Counted from the stretch's first letter, positions 8,270 to 16,761 are shown. The stretch: 64,000 nt of DNA from Streptomyces sp. G-G2 (GCF_030063135.1 NZ_JASISO010000035.1:26107-90106), one strand, 5' to 3'. A program made the numbers and translations. The notes: generated by a model from the letters alone, not told the origin.

Positions 8270-8403
8270 CCAGCCGCTCCGCGCGCCTTGTGGGCGGGGT
8301 GCGAGCGACCGGGCCGCGGCCTCGGATCGAGCGCCGTGACAGCCGTGCTGCCGCAAGGGATGGGCTGCGGCGGAGGTCCGGAAGTCCCTGGTGCAAGGGT
8401 GCT

Positions 8404-9723
8404 TCAGTGGGTCTTGCCCGCTTCGCGGGCCTTTTGGGCGATGCCCTCCAGGACGCCCTTCGGGTCACCGCCGGACGGGTCCACGGCGCGGCCGATGTTG
8501 CGCTTGATGATGTCGCTGACGCTCACCCAGGAAGGGTCGTTGACCGGGTAGAGCTGGGCGCCGCGCAGGGCGGTCAGGAACTGCTCGTCCGTCTTGTCGA
8601 GGCCGTCGCGCGACGGGGTGGCGGACGCGGACAGGGTGGAGGGCAGCAGGTGGTAGCGGCCCGCGAAGTCGGAGAGGTTCTTGTCCTGGTAGACGTAGTC
8701 CAGGAACTGACCGATCTGCGCGCGGTGGCCGTTCTGCTTGAAGGCCGCCATCCAGTCCGCGACACCCACGGTCGGCGGGGTCTCACCGCTGCTCAGCGTG
8801 TCGTTGACCGGCATGTTCACCGTGCCGACGCTGATGCCCCGGCTCTTCGCCGCGTAAGCGAGCGACGGGTAGCCGTTGAGCATGCCGACCTCGCCGCGCA
8901 GGAACGCCGCGAAGGCGTCCTGGCGGTTGAGCTGCGCGGGCGGCACCGGTCCGAGCAGGCCCGGGGTGACGAGGTTGTCCCTGATCCAGCGGAAGGCCTG
9001 GATGTTCTGGTCCGAGGCCAGGCTGTAGTTGCCGCTGCTGTCGGCGTAGCCGCCGCCGTTGCTCAGCTCCCAGATCAGCGCCTCCGCGTGCGCCTCCTCC
9101 GGGCCCAGCGGCATGGCGTACGGGAACTTCACGCCCTTGTCCTTGAGGGCCTTGGCCGCGGCCTTGAGGTCCGACCAGGTCTTGGGGGCGCTGACCCCGG
9201 CCTTCGTGAAGAGGGACTCGTTGTAGAAGAGGAGGCGGCTGCTCGCCACGAAGGGCAGGCCGTAGAGGGTGTTGCCGACCGAGCCCGCCTCGGCGAGCGG
9301 CGGCAGGAAGTTCGCCTCGGCCGTGACCGAGAGCAGTTCGTCGGCGGAGTACAGCTTGCCCTCGGCCGCGAAGTCCGAGTACGAGCCCATGAGGGCCATG
9401 TCGGGCGCCTTGCCCGCCTTGACCATTTTGCCGACCTCACGGTCGATGTCGGCCCACGGCAGGAGTTTCACCTCCACCTTGACGGCGGGGTGCTGAGCGG
9501 TGAAATCGGCCGTCACCTTGTCCCAGAAGGCCTTGGAGCTGGTGCCCGGGCCGTCGCCGTATTCGGCGGCGACCAGGTGGAGCGTCGTACCGTCGCCGTC
9601 ACCCGCGGTGGAACCGCATCCGGCCAGCGGAACGAGCAGAGCTAGCACGACCGCGCCAGCGGCCGTGCCGAACGTACTTCGTCGCACGAGAGAATTCCCC
9701 GAGTTTCTTTTGGAGCCCGACAT
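8404..9723 (-). CDS. ABC-transporter extracellular solute-binding lipoprotein (sugar type)
   Basis: 439 residues, ATG at complement 9723, GGAG about 11 bp upstream. An Arg-Arg-containing signal sequence ends in the lipobox LAGC (Cys at about residue 36), so the protein is lipid-anchored outside the membrane. The body has features of the family 1 solute-binding proteins for sugars: AFWDKVTADFTAQHP near the start, DMALMGSYSDF, LYGLPFVASSRLLFYNESLF and the TPPTVGVADWMAAFK region. No permease or ATPase genes adjoin, so it is an orphan; Streptomyces often shares the MsiK ATPase among such systems. Ligand unknown. The upstream 226 bp (9724-9949) are distinctly AT-richer than the surroundings. Confidence 0.9.
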   Translation of the reverse strand: MSGSKRNSGNSLVRRSTFGTAAGAVVLALLVPLAGCGSTAGDGDGTTLHLVAAEYGDGPGTSSKAFWDKVTADFTAQHPAVKVEVKLLPWADIDREVGKMVKAGKAPDMALMGSYSDFAAEGKLYSADELLSVTAEANFLPPLAEAGSVGNTLYGLPFVASSRLLFYNESLFTKAGVSAPKTWSDLKAAAKALKDKGVKFPYAMPLGPEEAHAEALIWELSNGGGYADSSGNYSLASDQNIQAFRWIRDNLVTPGLLGPVPPAQLNRQDAFAAFLRGEVGMLNGYPSLAYAAKSRGISVGTVNMPVNDTLSSGETPPTVGVADWMAAFKQNGHRAQIGQFLDYVYQDKNLSDFAGRYHLLPSTLSASATPSRDGLDKTDEQFLTALRGAQLYPVNDPSWVSVSDIIKRNIGRAVDPSGGDPKGVLEGIAQKAREAGKTH

Positions 9724-9905
9724 TACTTATGGGTTGCTCCGGGTGGTGGTGTCCCGTCGCGACCCGTTGGCCGGAATTCTCTCCCGGGGAAGGGTGATTG
9801 GTCGTGTTGGGGCACCACTTGTGGTCAATGCTCCAAGCAATGCTTTTCCGAATGGTGTTTTCCGATATGTGATCAACAATTCGGACGCGCGTAGACATGC
9901 CGAAA

Positions 9906-9930
9906 CGCCCGTTTCCGGGGGGAACGGGCG
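9906..9930 (-). terminator. Hairpin downstream of the SUKH gene
   Basis: CGCCCGTT and AACGGGCG form an 8-bp stem with a 9-base loop, 20-45 bp beyond the stop of the leftward SUKH gene. No T tract follows. A plausible but modest terminator. Confidence 0.45.
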
Positions 9931-9949
9931 CAGCGGCGTGAAGTGGCCG

Positions 9950-10567
9950 TCAGTCGGCGAAGTCGCCCGCGTACGGGTCCGGCTCGCCCGTCTCGGGGTT
10001 GCGGCCCTCCTGCCAGCGCCGCTGGGCCTTGCGCCAGTGCACGAAGCCCAGCTGCTCGCCGTCCCAGAAGGTGATGCCGACCGGGCTCATGTCGAATTCG
10101 TCGGAGCACATCCGCAGCAGGAACTCCGCCATCCCGTACGGATACACGGCGAAGACCTCGGCGGTGTGCCTGCCGCAGACCAGAACCGGCCAGCGGTCCG
10201 GGTCGGGGTCGGTCGTCAGCCAGCACAGGATGTCGGCGCCGCCCACCACGCCCCAGGCCAGGATCGACTCCGGGTCGACGTCGAAGGCGGCCCGGCCGCC
10301 CTCGGCCGCCCACAGGGCGCGGGCGTTCGCGGTCTCCTCGGCCATCTCCGCCGGGTCCCACTGCGGGCCCGACGTGGGCAGCGGCAGCAGGATGCCCGCC
10401 TCGCCGTTGATGCTGCCCGCGCCGAAACGGCCCATGAAAGCGACGTAGTCGGCGGGGAACCGGGTGCCCCAGACCGCCTCGGCGGCCGGCCAGTCGATGT
10501 CCTCGTCGGCGCCGTGTGTCGCGGACATGATCTGTTCCAACGCCTTGACCCGCGCGTTCTCTGACAC
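9950..10567 (-). CDS. SMI1/KNR4 (SUKH) family protein
   Basis: 205 residues, GTG start at complement 10567 with GGGGAG five bases upstream. The N-terminal third (IDWPAAEAVWGTRFPADYVA, FMGRFGAGSING) and the later ILAWGVVGGADILCWL show the SUKH pattern of an early Trp/Phe-Pro-x-D-Y motif, a Gly-rich strand and a D-x-L-C-W-like strand. SUKH proteins include many immunity proteins against polymorphic nuclease toxins, but also orphan regulators. No toxin gene adjoins it, so an immunity role is only possible. No signal peptide or membrane segment. Confidence 0.8.
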   Translation of the reverse strand: MSENARVKALEQIMSATHGADEDIDWPAAEAVWGTRFPADYVAFMGRFGAGSINGEAGILLPLPTSGPQWDPAEMAEETANARALWAAEGGRAAFDVDPESILAWGVVGGADILCWLTTDPDPDRWPVLVCGRHTAEVFAVYPYGMAEFLLRMCSDEFDMSPVGITFWDGEQLGFVHWRKAQRRWQEGRNPETGEPDPYAGDFAD

Positions 10568-10618
10568 AGCTGCTCCCCGACGATCCCCGCACCCCGCCCG
10601 GTGCCCAACCGTCCCAAC

Positions 10619-11017
10619 TTACCGTGCGCCGGGTGCGGGTCCCAGCGCCCCCGTCGCCGATACCTCCACCGTCACCCCGGGGCGCAGCCCCCACCCGGCC
10701 ATCGCCCCCGCCGCCGCCTCCAGGACGTGCCGCGAGCGCGGCCTCGGCAGACCGAGCCTGCCCGGCGCCATCGTGCGCACCGCCAGCACCCGCAACCGCC
10801 GGTCCAGATAGGCCACGTCGATGGCGAAGCGCATCCCGAAGGTGTGCACGCTCCCGGCCGGGGTCAGCAGCAGCGCCGCGCCCTCGATCCCGTCCCGCCC
10901 GAGCAGCCCCCGGGTCCGCGCGCGATACGAGGCCGCGATCTGGAGCGGTACCCCGCCGCCCCCCGGGAGGCCGAGCGTGCCCGGCCCGTCCTGCCAGCGC
11001 GCTCGCCGTGCCATCCG
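10619..11017 (-). CDS. DUF192 family protein
   Basis: 132 residues; ATG at complement 11017 chosen because GAGGGGG precedes it. Residues about 25-120 carry the DUF192 pattern: SYRARTRGLLGRDGI, the SVHTFGMRFAIDVAYLD core and a C-terminal VLEAAAGAMAGWGLRPG. This small beta-rich domain is of unknown biochemical role and in bacteria is often encoded near pilus or secretion genes. Here it is divergent from a prepilin-peptidase gene, with a strong inverted repeat between the starts, so the two are probably co-regulated. No signal peptide is seen with this start. Confidence 0.85.
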   Translation of the reverse strand, partial: RMARRARWQDGPGTLGLPGGGGVPLQIAASYRARTRGLLGRDGIEGAALLLTPAGSVHTFGMRFAIDVAYLDRRLRVLAVRTMAPGRLGLPRPRSRHVLEAAAGAMAGWGLRPGVTVEVSATGALGPAPGAR

Positions 11018-11046
11018 GTGCCCCCTCGGTCGGTGTGCCCTGCGCC

Positions 11047-11073
11047 GCACACGGCATGCCGCATGCCGTGTGC
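11047..11073. promoter_or_regulatory. Perfect inverted repeat between DUF192 and prepilin-peptidase genes
   Basis: Two perfect 13-base arms (left arm GCACACGGCATGC) separated by a single base, located 30 bp upstream of the DUF192 start and 71 bp upstream of the prepilin-peptidase start. The symmetry and position suit an operator for a dimeric regulator controlling both divergent genes. The regulator is not identifiable. Confidence 0.6.
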
Positions 11074-11143
11074 CCGCGCCGACGGCAGCCTATGGGCCCC
11101 CGGGCCCATGCCCCCAGGGGCGGTGGCGCCTACGGTCGGCCAG

Positions 11144-11872
11144 ATGGGCGTCGTCGTGATCATCCTTGCCGCCGGGTACGGCACGGCCGCCGGGCTGCTC
11201 CTGCCCAGGGCCGCCTACCGGCTGGGCGCGGATCCGCAGGAGCCGTGGCGGGCGAGCTGCCCGCAGGGCCATCCGCTGGGCCCCGGCCCGCGCGGCTGGC
11301 TGGGGCCCGCGCGGTGCCGCGGCCGCTCCTACGGGCCCGGGCCCACCCGGACGGCCGTACCCGCCGCGCTGATCTGCGCGGCACTGGCCGCGGCCGCCGG
11401 GGTCCGGCCGGAGACCGCCGTCTTCGTGGGTCTCGCGCCGGTCCTGGTGCTGCTCGCACTGGTGGACCTCGCCGTGCACCGGCTGCCCGACGTGCTGACC
11501 CTGCCCCTGGCCGCCGCCCTGGGCGCGCTGCTCGGGATCGCGGCCCTGGCGCCCGGAGCGGCCGGGTCCTGGCGGCTCGCGCTGCTGGGCGGGGGAGTGC
11601 TGGGGGCGGCGTACCTGCTGCTCTTCGTGGTCAACCCGGCCGGGCTCGGCTTCGGGGACGTCAAGCTCGCGCTACCCCTCGGGGTCGCTCTTGGGTGGTA
11701 CGGGTGGGGGGTATGGATGGCCGGGGCGTTCCTCGGCTTTCTCTACGGCGCCGTGTACGGCCTCGGCCTTGTGCTGCGGGGCCGGGCGAGCGGCCGGGAC
11801 GCTTTTCCGTTCGGCCCCTTCATGGTGGCGGGCGCCCTTACCGGAATGTTCCTGGGCGGTCTCGGAGCGTAA
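11144..11872 (+). CDS. Prepilin peptidase, A24 family (PilD/TadV-like)
   Basis: 242 residues from ATG 11144; an ATG at 11108 is an alternative and neither has a strong ribosome binding site. About six to seven hydrophobic segments. The two catalytic Asp motifs of aspartic A24 peptidases are present: LVDLAVHRLPD after a transmembrane helix and GFGDVKLALPLG. The cytoplasmic zinc-type CxxC pairs of bifunctional PilD are not intact (only a Cys-containing CPQGHPLGPG and a single later Cys), as in many actinobacterial members. It should cleave type IV or Flp prepilin leaders, but no pilin or Tad assembly genes are in the window. Confidence 0.85.
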   Translation: MGVVVIILAAGYGTAAGLLLPRAAYRLGADPQEPWRASCPQGHPLGPGPRGWLGPARCRGRSYGPGPTRTAVPAALICAALAAAAGVRPETAVFVGLAPVLVLLALVDLAVHRLPDVLTLPLAAALGALLGIAALAPGAAGSWRLALLGGGVLGAAYLLLFVVNPAGLGFGDVKLALPLGVALGWYGWGVWMAGAFLGFLYGAVYGLGLVLRGRASGRDAFPFGPFMVAGALTGMFLGGLGA

Positions 11873-11931
11873 TCGTGTCGCGGCAATGCACGCAGCAGGC
11901 TTTACGAAGGGTTATGGTGGAACCCCCCCCT

Positions 11932-11972
11932 CGGGCCGGTCCGTATCCCCCCCACGGACCGGCCCGTTTTTT
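11932..11972. terminator. Intrinsic terminator with T6 tract between convergent genes
   Basis: A 13-bp stem (CGGGCCGGTCCGT with ACGGACCGGCCCG) closes a C-rich loop and is followed by six T at 11967-11972. It serves the rightward prepilin-peptidase gene and, as a hairpin, could also stop the leftward aldo-keto reductase transcript. Confidence 0.85.
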
Positions 11973-12015
11973 CGTCTCCGGCCCCCCGGGCCCCGGACGA
12001 AGGGGAATCCACAGG

Positions 12016-13053
12016 TCAGCCCCGCTGGGCCCAGATGTTCGTCCCGGGCGTCGAGACCGCGAGGGAATCGATCTCCTTCAGCTCCTGCGCCGACAGCGCG
12101 GCGCCCGACAGCGCGGCCACGTTCTGCTCCAACTGCTCCACGCTGGACGCGCCGATCAGCGCCGAGGTCATCCGCTCGTCCCGCAGCACCCAGTTCAGGG
12201 CCAGCTGCGACAGCGACTGCCCGCGCCGCACGGCGATGTCGTTCAGGCCGTTCAGGCGCCGTACGACGTCCTCCGAGAGCAGAGCGGGGTTCAGGGACTT
12301 GCCCTGGGTGGCCCGCGAGCCCTCCGGGATGCCCTTGAGGTACTTGCCGGTGAGCAGGCCCTGGGCCAGCGGCGCGAAGGAGATGCAGCCCATGCCCGCC
12401 TCCTCCAGGGTGTCGAGCAGGCCGTCCTCCTCCGTCCAGCGGTTGATCATGGAGTACGAGGGCTGGTGGATCAGCGGACGTACGCCCATCCCGTGCAGGA
12501 TCCGCACCGCCTCGGCCGTCTGCTCCGCCGTGTAGGAGGACACGCCGACGTACAGGGCCTTGCCCTGCTGGACCGCGGACGCGAGCGCGCCCATGGTCTC
12601 CTCCAGCGGGGTCTGCGGGTCGAAGCGATGCGAGTAGAAGATGTCGACGTAGTCCACGCCCATCCGCTTCAGCGAGGCGTCGAGCGAGCCGAGCAGGTAC
12701 TTGCGGCCGCCCCATTCGCCGTAGGGGCCCGCGTGCATGAGGTAACCGGCCTTGGTGGAGAGCACCAGCTCCTCGCGGTGGGACGCGAAGTCCTGGGCGA
12801 AGAGCTTGCCGAAGTTCAGCTCGGCGGAGCCGGGCGGCGGGCCGTAGTTGTTGGCCAGGTCGAAGTGGGTCACGCCGAGGTCGAAGGCCCGGCGAAGGAT
12901 CGCCCGCTGGGACTCCAGGGACGTGTCGTCCCCGAAGTTGTGCCAGAGTCCGAGGGAGATCGCGGGAAGCTTGAGGCCGCTGCGGCCCGAGCGGCGGTAC
13001 TCCATGGAGTCGTAGCGCGAGGGCTCTGCCCGATAGGGATTGGTATCAGTCAC
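12016..13053 (-). CDS. Aldo-keto reductase, YghZ/Kv-beta-like
   Basis: 345 residues. GTG at complement 13053 is preceded by GGGAGGAC, deciding the start. AKR features: LPAISLGLW near the start, the Asp/Tyr region THFDLANNYGPPPGSAE with the catalytic Tyr, Lys in VLSTKAGY, and the HRFDPQTPLEETM motif with the active-site His. C-terminal residues carry the NADPH-binding ALIGASSVEQLEQN. The family reduces aldehydes and ketones with NADPH; relatives of YghZ act on L-glyceraldehyde 3-phosphate or methylglyoxal. Cytoplasmic. Divergent from the prenyltransferase gene. Confidence 0.92.
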   Translation of the reverse strand: MTDTNPYRAEPSRYDSMEYRRSGRSGLKLPAISLGLWHNFGDDTSLESQRAILRRAFDLGVTHFDLANNYGPPPGSAELNFGKLFAQDFASHREELVLSTKAGYLMHAGPYGEWGGRKYLLGSLDASLKRMGVDYVDIFYSHRFDPQTPLEETMGALASAVQQGKALYVGVSSYTAEQTAEAVRILHGMGVRPLIHQPSYSMINRWTEEDGLLDTLEEAGMGCISFAPLAQGLLTGKYLKGIPEGSRATQGKSLNPALLSEDVVRRLNGLNDIAVRRGQSLSQLALNWVLRDERMTSALIGASSVEQLEQNVAALSGAALSAQELKEIDSLAVSTPGTNIWAQRG

Positions 13054-13178
13054 GTTGTCCTCCCTATCACGGACTTGTGACAGACCGAGTTGGGTGAGGG
13101 ATCGGAGAGCGCAGTAATGTTGCGGACTCGGGGGACCGCAATTCGCACGGGGGCATTGCACGGAGGGGCTGGAAGATC

Positions 13179-13940
13179 GTGAATCTGCGCGACCTGGTGT
13201 ACAGGCTCTACGCACGCCGGGTGGAAGGCCGCATCGACCATGACGCGGCGCCCAAGCACATCGGCGTCATCCTGGACGGCAACCGGCGCTGGGCCAAGGC
13301 CTCCGGAGGCACCACGGAGCAGGGCCACCAGGCCGGAGCCGAGAAGATCTCCGAGCTGCTCGGCTGGTGCGACGAGTCGGACGTCGATGTCGTGACCCTG
13401 TGGATGCTCTCCACGGACAACCTCGACCGGCCCGAGAACGAACTCGGACCGCTGCTGACGATCATCGAGAACACCGTGCGCAACCTCGCCGCGGACGGAC
13501 GCTGGCGCGTCCACCACGTCGGGAACATGGACCTGCTGCCCGCGCGCACCCAGTCCGTGCTCAAGGAGGCCGAGGAGGCCACCCTCGGCATCGGCGGAAT
13601 ACTGGTCAACGTCGCCGTCGGCTACGGCGGCCGCCAGGAGATCGCGGACGCGGTGCGCTCGCTGCTCCTGGAACACGCCGAGAAGGGCACCTCCTTCGAG
13701 GAGCTGGCCGAGATCCTCGACATCGACCACATCGCCGAGCACCTCTACACGCGCGGCCAGCCCGACCCGGACCTGGTGATCCGCACCAGCGGCGAACAGC
13801 GGCTCTCCGGATTCATGCTCTGGCAGAGCGCCCACTCCGAGTACTACTTCTGCGAAGTCTTCTGGCCGGCCTTCCGCAAGGTGGACTTCCTGCGCGCGCT
13901 GCGCGACTACGCCGCACGTCACAGGCGCTACGGGAGCTGA
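13179..13940 (+). CDS. uppS: Cis-prenyltransferase (isoprenyl/undecaprenyl diphosphate synthase family)
   Basis: 253 residues, GTG 13179 with GGAGGGG and GGAAG upstream. The UPP synthase signature is complete: HIGVILDGNRRWAK with catalytic Asp, STDNLDRPENEL, and the C-terminal PDPDLVIRTSGEQRLSGFMLWQ followed by SEYYFCEVFWPAF. It condenses isopentenyl diphosphate in cis onto an allylic starter, making the lipid carrier for cell-wall synthesis or a shorter Z-prenyl diphosphate. Streptomyces usually carries two paralogues and chain length cannot be read from the sequence, so the symbol is a family label. Confidence 0.92.
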   Translation: MNLRDLVYRLYARRVEGRIDHDAAPKHIGVILDGNRRWAKASGGTTEQGHQAGAEKISELLGWCDESDVDVVTLWMLSTDNLDRPENELGPLLTIIENTVRNLAADGRWRVHHVGNMDLLPARTQSVLKEAEEATLGIGGILVNVAVGYGGRQEIADAVRSLLLEHAEKGTSFEELAEILDIDHIAEHLYTRGQPDPDLVIRTSGEQRLSGFMLWQSAHSEYYFCEVFWPAFRKVDFLRALRDYAARHRRYGS

Positions 13941-13964
13941 TCCCGGCCGCCCCGAGCCCTGCCC

Positions 13965-14002
13965 CGAACCGGGCCCCGGACCTTCGTCCGGGGCCCGGTT
14001 CG
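13965..14002. terminator. Strong hairpin terminator after uppS
   Basis: A perfect 17-bp stem (CGAACCGGGCCCCGGAC and its complement) with a CTTC tetraloop begins 25 bp after the uppS stop. The remainder of the 355-bp gene-free stretch 13941-14295 is the leader region of the PhoH-family gene; I see no further gene or clear promoter in it. Confidence 0.85.
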
Positions 14003-14295
14003 CACGTTCGGCCCACCCGCGCGGGCCCTTCACCAGGGATTCACCGAGCGTCCGTCATATGCCGTGGCATGGCAGTGGGTGTTCGAGGGAATACCCCATG
14101 CAGGTCGACGTCCGATCCACGGGTGTCGAGTCTCAGCGGACGGCACAGGGCCGTCCGCCCGGGAGGCCCTTTGCACCAGGACGCGCGTGCGGTTCGCACG
14201 GACGGATTGGAGGGCCGGAATTCGGCCCTGGCAGGGCGGCCGATGACCGGTCCGGTCTACATGGCCCGACCTCTTCCGAGGGGGTACGTCCTTCC

Positions 14296-15612
14296 GTGGT
14301 GACCAGCACAAAGCGCCGCCTGCCCGACAGGCGGACCTATGTCCTCGACACCAGCGTCCTGCTGGCAGACCCCAACGCGATCACCCGCTTCGACGAGCAC
14401 GAAGTCGTGCTCCCGATCGTGGTGATCACCGAGTTGGAGGCCAAGCGGCACCATCCCGAACTCGGCTACTTCGCCCGGCAGGCACTGCGCCTGCTCGACG
14501 ACTTCCGCGTTCGCTACGGTCGCCTCGACGCCCCCATCCCGTTGGGTGATCTCGGCGGCACCCTGCGTGTCGAGCTCAACCACTCCGATCCGGGCATCCT
14601 GCCCGCGGGCTTCCGGCTGGGGGACAACGATTCGCGGATCCTCGCCGTCGCCCGCAACCTGCAGGCCGAGGGGTACGACGTCACGGTCGTGTCGAAGGAT
14701 CTCCCGCTGCGCATCAAGGCCTCCTCCGTGGGCCTGCTCGCCGAGGAGTACCGGGCGGAACTCGCCATCACCGACGCGGGCTGGACCGGGATGAGCGAGC
14801 TGTCCCTCTCCGGGGAGCAGGTGGACCTCCTCTACTCGGAGGAGCGGCTGCACGTTCCCGAGGCCGCCGAACTGCCCGTGCACACCGGACTGGTGCTCCA
14901 GTCCGAGCGCGGCAAGGCGCTGGGCCGGGTCACGGCCGACGGCAACGTGAAGCTCGTACGCGGCGACCGCGAGGCCTTCGGGCTGCACGGCCGCAGTGCC
15001 GAGCAGCGCATCGCCCTGGACCTGCTGCTCGATCCGGAGATCGGGATCCTCTCCATGGGCGGCCGGGCCGGCACCGGCAAGTCCGCGCTGGCCCTGTGCG
15101 CGGGCCTGGAGGCGGTGCTGGAGCGCAGGCAGCACCAGAAGGTGATGGTCTTCCGGCCGCTGTACGCGGTGGGCGGCCAGGACCTCGGCTACCTGCCCGG
15201 GGACGCCTCCGAGAAGATGAGCCCCTGGGCGCAGGCGGTCTTCGACACCCTCTCGGCGGTCGCCGGACGCGAGGTCATCGAGGAGGTGCTGACCCGCGGG
15301 ATGCTGGAGGTACTGCCGCTCACGCACATCCGGGGCCGTTCGCTGCACGACGCCTTCGTGATCGTGGACGAGGCCCAGTCGCTGGAGCGCAACGTCCTGC
15401 TGACCGTGCTGTCCCGGATCGGGGCGAACAGCCGGGTCGTGCTGACCCACGACGTCGCCCAGCGGGACAACCTGCGGGTCGGGCGGTACGACGGAGTGGT
15501 GGCCGTGGTCGAGAAGTTGAAGGGGCATCCGCTCTTCGCCCACATCACGCTCACCCGGTCCGAGCGCTCGCCGATCGCGGCGCTGGTGACGGAGATGCTG
15601 GAAACCATCTGA
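14296..15612 (+). CDS. PIN-PhoH fusion ATPase (YlaK/PhoH2-like)
   Basis: 438 residues. Tandem GTG codons at 14296 and 14299 follow GAGGGGG and are the likely start; an upstream open stretch lacks a ribosome binding site. N-terminal PIN domain (about 12-150) shows the acidic residues in VLDTSVLLADP, ITELEAKR and GDNDSRILAVA. The C-terminal PhoH domain (about 240-435) has Walker A GRAGTGKSALAL, VFRPLYAVGGQDLGYLPGD, Walker B FVIVDEAQ and a terminal TRSERSPI. Known PhoH2 proteins couple helicase activity to PIN RNase activity. Probably cytoplasmic RNA metabolism. Monocistronic, bounded by hairpins on both sides. Confidence 0.92.
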   Translation: MVTSTKRRLPDRRTYVLDTSVLLADPNAITRFDEHEVVLPIVVITELEAKRHHPELGYFARQALRLLDDFRVRYGRLDAPIPLGDLGGTLRVELNHSDPGILPAGFRLGDNDSRILAVARNLQAEGYDVTVVSKDLPLRIKASSVGLLAEEYRAELAITDAGWTGMSELSLSGEQVDLLYSEERLHVPEAAELPVHTGLVLQSERGKALGRVTADGNVKLVRGDREAFGLHGRSAEQRIALDLLLDPEIGILSMGGRAGTGKSALALCAGLEAVLERRQHQKVMVFRPLYAVGGQDLGYLPGDASEKMSPWAQAVFDTLSAVAGREVIEEVLTRGMLEVLPLTHIRGRSLHDAFVIVDEAQSLERNVLLTVLSRIGANSRVVLTHDVAQRDNLRVGRYDGVVAVVEKLKGHPLFAHITLTRSERSPIAALVTEMLETI

Positions 15613-15653
15613 CGGGAAACCGCCTGAAAGGACCCATAGCGGTACGGAAGTTG

Positions 15654-15694
15654 GCGCCGCCCGGCAAAGGTGAAAGACCCTAGCCGGGCGGCGC
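15654..15694. terminator. Terminator after the PIN-PhoH gene
   Basis: A 12-bp perfect stem (GCGCCGCCCGGC with GCCGGGCGGCGC) encloses a 17-base loop, starting 42 bp after the stop codon. No T tract. Confidence 0.75.
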
Positions 15695-16029
15695 ACCGCT
15701 GCACAGGGGTTCGCCCAAAACAACGGGGACATGCCAGGTGTGACCTTTCCCACGCAACGGAGAATTGCCTCACGGTGTCGCGGTCCGGCAGAGTCTGCTT
15801 TCCGTAAGGCCCCGCATACGGCACACGTGTATCCCTCGTGGCTGCACAGCTCAGCAACAACTCCACAGTCGACCGCCGTATGCCGCCCGGAAGCTTCATG
15901 TGGCACTCCCGCCAAGGGAGTTGCCCACGGGCCCGCGCCTCCTGTGACCAGAGCATCAGGGAGGCCAGCGTCAGGGGCACTCATGCGTGCGCGTGGTCAC
16001 CGCTGCGGACGCTGCTGGAAGGACACCGT
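15695..16029 (+). other. Long gene-free leader upstream of the transglycosylase gene
   Basis: About 335 bases between the PhoH terminator and the transglycosylase start, with no convincing gene: short open frames here have atypical composition and no ribosome binding sites. The stretch is less GC-rich in its middle than the flanking genes and holds several short inverted repeats. Streptomyces cell-wall lytic genes often have long, riboswitch-bearing leaders (for example c-di-AMP types), but I could not match such a consensus here. It is a candidate 5' untranslated regulatory region only. Confidence 0.35.
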
Positions 16030-16746
16030 GTGAGCCGGATCTCGGTCCGGGGGTTCGCCGTGGCATCCGCCACCGCGGTCACCACCGTTGGCGCAGTCGT
16101 GGGTGTCGCCACGGGCGACCCCCAGCACTCGAACGACCTTGAGACGACCGCCTCGGGAACCGACACCCTCCTCGCGGACATTCCCGCGGGCGAGCAGGCA
16201 CGGGTCCAGAGCGCGTCCTTGACGCAGCAGGCCGACGCCCTCTCGCACGCCGCCGACACCGACGCCAAGCGCTCGGTCGAGGAAGCGGCGCGGATCCAGG
16301 CCGCCAAGGACGCGAAGGACAAGAAGTCCGCGGCCGAGGCCAAGGAGAAGGCCGACGCCGAGGCGAAGGCCAAGAAGGAGCGCGAGGAGAAGGAGCAGGT
16401 GGCCAGCCGTTCGGCCAGCCGCGACGCCTCGTCCTTCACCCCGAAGAGCTCCTACACGGTGGCCGAGCTCAAGTCCATCGCGCGGCAGATCGTCCCGGCG
16501 AGCCAGTTCCAGTGCTTCTCGAACATCGTCGACGCGGAGTCGACCTGGAACTACCTGGCCGTCAACGACTCCTCGGGCGCCTACGGTCTGGTCCAGGCGC
16601 TCCCCGGGTCGAAGATGAGCTCGGTGGCCGCCGACTGGCGCACCAACCCGGCCACGCAGATCCAGTGGGGCCTGAACTACATGAACGAGACGTACAAGAG
16701 CCCCTGTGGCGCCTGGACCTTCCACCAGGCCAACGACTGGTACTAG
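16030..16746 (+). CDS. Secreted lytic transglycosylase-like (SLT) protein
   Basis: 238 residues, GTG 16030 with GGAAGGA upstream. The N-terminus (SRISVRGFAVASATAVTTVG) is a signal sequence. Residues about 75-130 are a highly charged Ala/Lys/Glu coiled-coil-like spacer. The C-terminal domain (about 145-238) has the SLT pattern: a Glu in IVDAESTWNYLAVNDSSGAYG followed by GLVQALPGSKM and the terminal WGLNYMNETYKSPCGAWTF and HQANDWY, as in the Streptomyces transglycosylase-like/NlpC-adjacent proteins. It should cleave peptidoglycan glycan strands during growth or resuscitation. Two cysteines in the domain probably pair. Confidence 0.85.
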   Translation: MSRISVRGFAVASATAVTTVGAVVGVATGDPQHSNDLETTASGTDTLLADIPAGEQARVQSASLTQQADALSHAADTDAKRSVEEAARIQAAKDAKDKKSAAEAKEKADAEAKAKKEREEKEQVASRSASRDASSFTPKSSYTVAELKSIARQIVPASQFQCFSNIVDAESTWNYLAVNDSSGAYGLVQALPGSKMSSVAADWRTNPATQIQWGLNYMNETYKSPCGAWTFHQANDWY

Positions 16747-16761
16747 TACCGCGCTCAACCT

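Noticed and set aside
6242..8356. A 704-codon open frame on the complement covering the serine hydrolase and upstream DNA
   Set aside because: Everything upstream of 7372 is antisense to the secreted-protein gene and to the GGCA repeat tract; the hydrolase has its own ribosome binding site and ATG.
15695..16029. c-di-AMP (ydaO-type) riboswitch
   Set aside because: Expected for this gene type in Streptomyces, but I could not find the conserved core segments; kept only as an unassigned leader.
15731..16033. 100-codon open frame in the transglycosylase leader
   Set aside because: Composition unlike Streptomyces proteins, no ribosome binding site, and it overlaps the true transglycosylase start.
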